Notes under the pieces: generated by a model
Database searches by the model: none
What the model was told of the DNA's origin: nothing
What the model saw: the letters and a program-made list of their open reading frames with translations, nothing else
Program-made: the position numbers and the translations under genes
Part shown: positions 60,501 through 64,000 of the stretch, one piece after another
Position numbering within the stretch: position 1 is the first letter of the stretch
Layout of the letters: each line of letters starts with the position of its first letter
Assembly (NCBI GenBank): GCA_020284085.1
Contig: JACEVL010000131.1
Location: 1,691,772 to 1,755,771, forward strand
Origin: Aporrectodea caliginosa
Taxonomy: Eukaryota > Annelida > Clitellata > Crassiclitellata > Lumbricidae
DNA length: 64,000 nt
Reading direction: 5' to 3'

Positions 60501-63451
60501 GAATATGAAGTTACGCCACTGGCGATGCTAATGATCTTTGTTATCACACAGCACTTGTCGTTAAACCGAAACTACCACTATGTGTTGCAGTTTTTAAAAT
60601 TGAATAAATTCCAGATCCAAAGTGTATAAGAATCTGTGTTAAGATGGGGCATGGTGGTTGTGGGTCCTTCCATCGGGAATGACCTCCCACTTGAGCTGCC
60701 CTCTTTACTTGTGGTGGGGTGCGGTGGTGTAGGGGTATGTTCGGTGCCTTGCAGCTGGAGGGTTGCGGGTTCGAATCCACCTCAAGCCGCCGCGTATACA
60801 GGGACCCTGGGCAAGACCTTCACTCGCAATTGCTCATGCGCTTCGGCGTGAAACTCCGATTCAGTGTCCACGCTGTAGTCGGCAGCACCTCTGAGTAGAA
60901 ATCTTCAAGGGGCGCTATATAAATATCTGAAATGAATGAATGAATCAGACAGGGTTTCACAAAGTCGCTCAAGTCTTTTTTCTTTAGTCGTGGCTCGACT
61001 GGCAGTTCTCCCGAGTAGGTTCTTGAAGAGGTGCTAAATAAATGCTCAGAATGAATGAATGAATGAATGAATAAGGCTGTTCTACTGTACTATATCAGTG
61101 CCTATCAGAAGCTCTTTAATAGGCCCAATCGAAGTTGTCTGCCTCGACGCTTCATCCTCCTGTTCTTGACCAGCGTCTCCAATGATGATGCTGCCAACGG
61201 CCGACATGTAACGAAGGCAGCTGAGGATGTGAGGATACGGTTTGTAGACCTTCTGCGAGTCCAGGAAACCTACAGGCAAACATCACCACATCAGGTTCTT
61301 TTCGCTTTTCTGCACTGGCTTCCTGTACCAGAGAAAAGTCCAACTTCTGCTGGCACTACTCGCGTATAACACAATACAACTGCATTCAAAGTTCAGAAGT
61401 GCACACATGACCATACGACAGAACATCGATGGCACTGAGCAGTTGTGAGGGAAGGACTGGCTCAAGGTTCCTACACAGTAACCATCTGAGTGAAGGTTCG
61501 AAACCATACTCTCCACGTTACAGGTTGAGTGCTCTGTCTATTTCGTTACCATGTGCAACAAAGCAAGTGGAATCGTTTGCCATGGTACTACCATCTGCGG
61601 TAGTACCTGAAGTCACATCTACGGTCACACTTCAGGTCTTTCAGAGGTACATACAGGTGATGAGATACAAATATTCAGACACACCAAATGAATACAAACA
61701 GTAAAATACAATCATAATAAACACCACTACCACCACCCACCATATCTCTGACCACCACAACCACCACTGCCACCCCACCATCAACACTCACCATCCACCA
61801 CTCAGTGCTCACCACCAGCACCTCTACCACCACAATAACCACCAACACCGCTGCCAACGATTTCATCACCACCACCCCAACTCCATAACCCTACCTCTAC
61901 CACCCATCTTACCATCTAAGTAGGTATGCAGTCGGCTTTTAAGGTCGGCAAATTCCATCATCTGGCCACACATGTGGTGGAAGAAGAGTCGAGCGAAAAC
62001 CCTCTGACCAATCAACAACAGCTTCACTTCCGAAGACCCAAGGAACTGCTCGTAGATGACGTCCGTTCTGAGCGAGTAAAGAACCGACTCGGCAAGAAAG
62101 AAGAGCACCGGAATATTCTCACCAGAAGTCGGCGACTGATCCAACGACACCAGAAGAATGTCCAAACATTCTGTTCAAGAATAACACCATTTATATAGCA
62201 CCTAGGTAACACTGCGTACTCTTAAGAAGTAGTCAGAAGCGCTAGTGTTGTGATAATACATACCTACATGAAAACATAGATACATAAACAAATACGTACA
62301 GGTGAGATTCTTAATTCATTCATTCATTTCAGATATTTATATAGCGCCCCTTCAAGATTTCTACTTAGAGGCGCTCCCGACTACAGCGCGGACACTGAAT
62401 CGGAGTTTCACGCCGAAGCGCATGAGCAATTGCGAGTGAAGGACTTGCCCAGGGTCCCTACGCGGCGGCTTGAGGTGGATTCGAACCCGCAACCCTCCGG
62501 CTGCAAGGCACCGAACATACCCCTACACCACCGCGCGCCATAAATACGGTCTATAAATGTTAAGATAGATACATACAAACATACAGACTGGTACATACAT
62601 ACCTACAGACAGACAGACCTATCTATAGCTATGATCAGGTTGAGAAATGGAAACAGACACATATAAGATTGGGGCGAGGAGATAGTTGAATGGTAACACA
62701 CTGGCATGATGACCAAAGGACGCGGGTTCGATACCCGCTATGCCCATAAGGTTGACCTTCAACTCCCTATGGGCAACTTAAAATAAGCAGGACAGATGGC
62801 GCTTTACAGGCTGCCATACAGTTAAATTCGACTCCTGTTAAACTTGTTATCATCTGTTACTACTATACCATGTAATCTTACTACGTACTTGTCAGTTTGA
62901 ATTAATAAATGAAAATTATTATTATTACATTAGGTTAGATAAGATTAGATTAGATTAGATTAGATACCTTGCTGGACGCGTCCCTTGCACTGTGACAGCT
63001 GGGTCAGTTCGGTCCAAGCGATCGGTATGTCAACATGATTTCCAATTCCACCCGTTTTCAGACCCACCTGCCTCTGTTTCACAAGCGCAACAAAACACTG
63101 CTGATAAGTGCCTCGGACTTGTTTCTCTTCAAGTGGAACTAGATAAATTTGCGATTACAATTACGCTGTAACTTTGATGGTAATGAAAATGTAAATATAA
63201 TGTAATATGAAGTAGCTTAGTGTTAATGGTTCTTGTTTTGTATGTGGCTAGTGCCTGGTCAGTTGCTGAAATGCGTTTGTGGACAAACATCAACAGTGTT
63301 CACCAATATTATATTAAGCAGCCAGTAGATTATACAAACCTTCAGTTTCTCCAGGATTTTGCCAGCCTTGTCGTCAAGCTTTTCGCGTCTTTTTGGGTCA
63401 TGAGTAGTGTTATAAGCAAGAACAAAATCTTCCGTTACATCCAACGGATTC
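52151..63451 (-). CDS. TMEM232-like protein, 12 C-terminal exons (5' end outside window)
   Basis: Exons in transcript order: 63340-63451, 62968-63073, 61913-62170, 61091-61269, 59003-59217, 57996-58141, 56816-57207, 55451-55700, 54454-54641, 53528-53772, 52969-53062, 52151-52255. Phases join without a break, giving 762 codons plus stop. The identity rests on family-like blocks in order: DPKRREKLDDKAGKILEK, VGLKTGGIGNHVD, AWTELTQLSQCKGRVQ, SLDQSP, IPVLFFLAESVLYSL, and WRWELALKYIDVLG. TMEM232 is a poorly understood membrane protein reported to be needed for sperm flagella in mouse. The 392-nt exon is acidic and low in complexity, and may be a lineage-specific insert. The last exon is charged (WRKELERQATIEQDAK). 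Weak points are the GTACAG donor after 61091 and the choice of acceptor at 63073 or 63067. Without a search the family name is likely, not certain. Confidence 0.7.
53330..53440 (+). mobile_element. SINE family B tail fragment
   Basis: TCTGAACTTTGGAAGGAGGG then CAATATCAAATACAGTTG and TTGTATTG, the family B 3' end. Confidence 0.5.
53830..53935 (+). mobile_element. Dispersed repeat family C, copy 3
   Basis: GACAGTGCCAGTCCCAAGCC through AACTGAAACTACTACT. It provides the undisturbed version of the target of the hAT insertion at 59647. Confidence 0.65.
54060..54310. repeat. 250-bp polypurine tract
   Basis: Almost uninterrupted G/A on the + strand (GGGGAGTGG-, GGAGAGG- and GAGGGA-type units) in an intron of the TMEM232-like gene. 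It could form triplex DNA. Confidence 0.8.
54775..55078. repeat. (ATT)n and (GTAT)n microsatellites
   Basis: ATT/ATTACT units to about 54840, then TGTATGTA/GCAT arrays up to the next SINE. Confidence 0.75.
55074..55298 (-). mobile_element. SINE family A, full length
   Basis: Tail TCATTTCAGATATTTATATA then GCGCC; body with GGACACTGAATCGGAG. On the - strand the head has GCACGGTGGTGTAGGGGTAT (A-box type) and GGGTTCGAATCC (B box). Confidence 0.8.
55710..56100 (-). mobile_element. SINE family B interrupted by a hAT MITE
   Basis: The tail (ACAAT)n begins at 55710. The head with TTAGCTACC and a B-box-like region ends near 56100. The sequence between 55780 and 55943 is a separate insertion. Confidence 0.7.
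55780..55943. mobile_element. hAT MITE inserted in a SINE
   Basis: 164 bp. The left end is CAGTGACATAACTTGG and the right end on the other strand is CAGGGACGTAACTAGAG. Flanked by ACAACCAT (55772-55779) and ACGACCAT (55944-55951), an 8-bp duplication with one difference. The interior has facing GGGGGGCTTTAAGCC-type G-rich blocks. Confidence 0.7.
56212..56635. mobile_element. TA-flanked MITE with 26-bp inverted repeats, family G
   Basis: Left end TGTGACTTGCTCTGGCAAAA and right end on the other strand TGTGACCTGCTCTGGCAAAA, both continuing GGAGGC, with one mismatch. TA flanks at 56210-56211 and 56636-56637. The interior (424 bp total) is AT-rich and non-coding. Confidence 0.75.
57250..57730 (+). 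mobile_element. SINE family B fragments around the hAT MITE
   Basis: ACCATCGATGTTCTGTCGTA on the left continues after the insert as TCGTGTGTGCACTTCTGAAT, so the element was whole before insertion. A minus-oriented family B tail lies at 57250-57310. Confidence 0.6.
57361..57679. mobile_element. hAT MITE with perfect 8-bp duplication
   Basis: The left end CAGTGCTTTTTTC and right end GAAAAAAAGCACTG are inverted repeats, followed inward by GGAACGGTGTTCC and GTTCCGGAACC. CGTATGGT occurs directly on both sides (57353-57360 and 57680-57687). A (TA)n run of about 50 bp lies inside. Confidence 0.85.
58318..58600 (-). mobile_element. Family F SINE-like repeat with (AATGT)n tail
   Basis: (TAATG)n, then TTATATAGCGCCACTTAAGA, then a body with AATAGTATTCCAGATCCGTG and CGCCGCAATCGAGAAGTC. 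Confidence 0.55.
58677..58870. repeat. (CA)n/(CATA)n microsatellite
   Basis: CACA and CATA units, nearly 200 bp, intronic. Confidence 0.85.
59266..59545 (-). mobile_element. SINE family E with (ATT)n tail
   Basis: On the - strand the head contains GATAGCGCATTGGATAACAC and GAGATCGAATCC, a tRNA-like A/B-box pair. The body includes CTGTCTGTTCTGTTAGTAGT. The tail is (ATT)n. Confidence 0.65.
59606..60585 (+). mobile_element. Repeat family C copy 4, split by a hAT insertion
   Basis: CAGTGCCAGTCCCAAGCCTG to GGGCGATGC at 59646 resumes at GCGATGCTAATGATCTTTG from 60522. The uninterrupted arrangement is visible at 53830-53935. Confidence 0.75.
59647..60521 (+). mobile_element. Internally deleted hAT transposon with transposase relic
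   Basis: Left end CAGTAGCGTAACTATGGGCC; right end on the other strand CAGTGGCGTAACTTCATATT. G-rich GGGGGGGCCCA blocks stand near both ends. The target GCGATGC (or GGCGATGC) is repeated on both sides. An internal 32-codon frame at 60201-60299 (SGAAKRRKKKDLQNELKK, ending KIDSF) resembles the N-terminus of zinc-finger MYM/TTF-type hAT transposase proteins. The rest of the transposase is gone. Confidence 0.75.
60716..60945 (+). mobile_element. SINE family A, full length
   Basis: GGTGCGGTGGTGTAGGGGTA head, GGGTTCGAATCC B box, body, then GAGTAGAAATCTTCAAGGGG, CGCTATATAAATATCTG and a (AATG)n tail. Confidence 0.8.
61369..61558 (-). mobile_element. SINE family B copy
   Basis: Tail ACAATACAACTGCATT, then AGTTCAGAAGTGCACACATG. 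On the - strand the B-box region reads GGTTTCGAACC and the head has AGAGCACTCAACCTGTAACG. Confidence 0.7.
61710..61880. repeat. (CCA)n-rich triplet array
   Basis: Impure CCA/CCACCT/CAT triplets ending about 30 bp before the donor of the TMEM232-like exon at 61913-62170 (downstream on the - strand). Confidence 0.75.
62312..62540 (-). mobile_element. SINE family A, full length
   Basis: (CATT)n tail, TTATATAGCGCCCCTTCAAG, standard body, and on the - strand GGGTTCGAATCC and GTGGTGTAGGGGTATGTTCG. Confidence 0.8.
62668..62935 (+). mobile_element. SINE family D, tRNA-derived
   Basis: GGGGCGAGGAGATAGTTGAA and GCGGGTTCGATACCCGC (a perfect T-arm-like hairpin) form the head. The body has GGACAGATGGCGCTTTACAG and the tail is ATTATTATT. 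It is not a functional tRNA gene because the acceptor stem does not close. Confidence 0.7.
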
Positions 63452-63601
63452 CTTCAACAGCACAAGAAAAGGAAAATGTCACATATGATTAGATTAAGAA
63501 GTCTTTAGAATAGATTGAAGTCATAAAATTTAGCATATCAGAGGTTTGAAGTAGTTCAGAAGATGTGCAACATGTGTTAGAACCACTGCAAGTTAAACTG
63601 G

Positions 63602-63790
63602 AATGCTTAATAGATCAACTTTCTTAGAAGACGCAGTGGTGTCCACTAAGACAGTACTATCATCCAAACCATTCCACAGATCTACAACTCTTGCACTAAA
63701 GAATTTCTTCTCCAATATTCCTTTCGGATTCTTACATAATTTATGCACGTCGTCTCAAGTCACCTTGTTTGGTGCTAATTCAAAGAACCT
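63602..63790 (-). pseudogene. LINE reverse-transcriptase C-terminal relic
   Basis: On the - strand it encodes NPKGILEKKFFSARVVDLW followed by NGLDDSTV. This block (FF..RVVDLWN.L) is typical of the C-terminus of non-LTR retrotransposon polyproteins. A stop lies upstream in the same frame. Beyond it, to 64000, I see no exon. Confidence 0.6.
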
Positions 63791-64000
63791 CTCTCACTGA
63801 GCATAGCCAGTCTGAAAGGGTGCCATGCCATTTAAAGTCCCCTTTTATGGACTGTGCTAGCCCAAGATTTAAATCACACACACCATAGCCACAATCATCA
63901 CCATCTTTACCATGACCACTAATCATGCTCATGGTAAAGACAAAGATGATGGAGATGATTATGATATTGATGATTTTGATGACAACAATAGCTTTGTAAC

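Noticed and set aside
61082..61090. Extension of the 61091-61269 exon to the stop near 61082
   Set aside because: Splicing at the GTACAG donor restores the frame to the next exon; the longer reading ends in a stop. The donor is weak, so this remains the least certain junction.
62668..62742. Possible tRNA gene
   Set aside because: A and B boxes and a T-arm hairpin are present, but the acceptor stem does not pair and the sequence continues into a SINE body with an ATT tail.

Overview
This window is nuclear DNA of a multicellular animal, most likely a marine invertebrate; the phylum cannot be fixed from the sequence. The evidence is many small GT-AG exons, germline and transcription-factor genes of animal type, several tRNA-derived SINE families, hAT, Tc1/mariner and piggyBac-like miniature elements, and very large tetranucleotide microsatellites. 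Only three protein-coding loci can be supported, and most of the rest is repeats and introns.

Region by region: 1-10.2 kb is gene-free and dominated by CTGT/CAGA, ATG/ACG, GTAT, CCGT and CATT microsatellites plus two SINEs. 10.2-16.75 kb holds a divergent MYC gene on the + strand, with a probable non-coding first exon, a coding exon 2 and a bHLH-zipper exon 3. Its second intron opens with an in-frame reading frame that carries seven more splice-donor-like sites, all in the same phase. 16.75-26.6 kb has no recognisable gene: a T/G-rich, possibly transcribed stretch to about 21.43 kb, then LINE, SINE and MITE debris. 26.65-47.46 kb is a vasa (DDX4) gene on the + strand. I resolve 28 coding exons whose lengths sum to a 965-residue protein with eight CCHC zinc knuckles and a complete DEAD-box helicase core. 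Four neighbouring knuckle exons and one tiny exon are recent tandem duplicates. 47.5-52.1 kb is intergenic. 52.15-63.45 kb on the - strand is the C-terminal 762 residues (12 exons) of a TMEM232-like gene, whose 5' end lies beyond the right edge. Its introns are packed with nested SINE and hAT insertions, several with exact target-site duplications.

How the genes relate: vasa acts in germline RNA and piRNA metabolism, TMEM232 has been linked to sperm flagella, and MYC drives growth. vasa and the TMEM232-like gene are convergent. A shared regulatory domain is possible but is only inference. The most unusual feature is the MYC intron 2 donor array, followed by the vasa exon duplications and the small undescribed transposon families.
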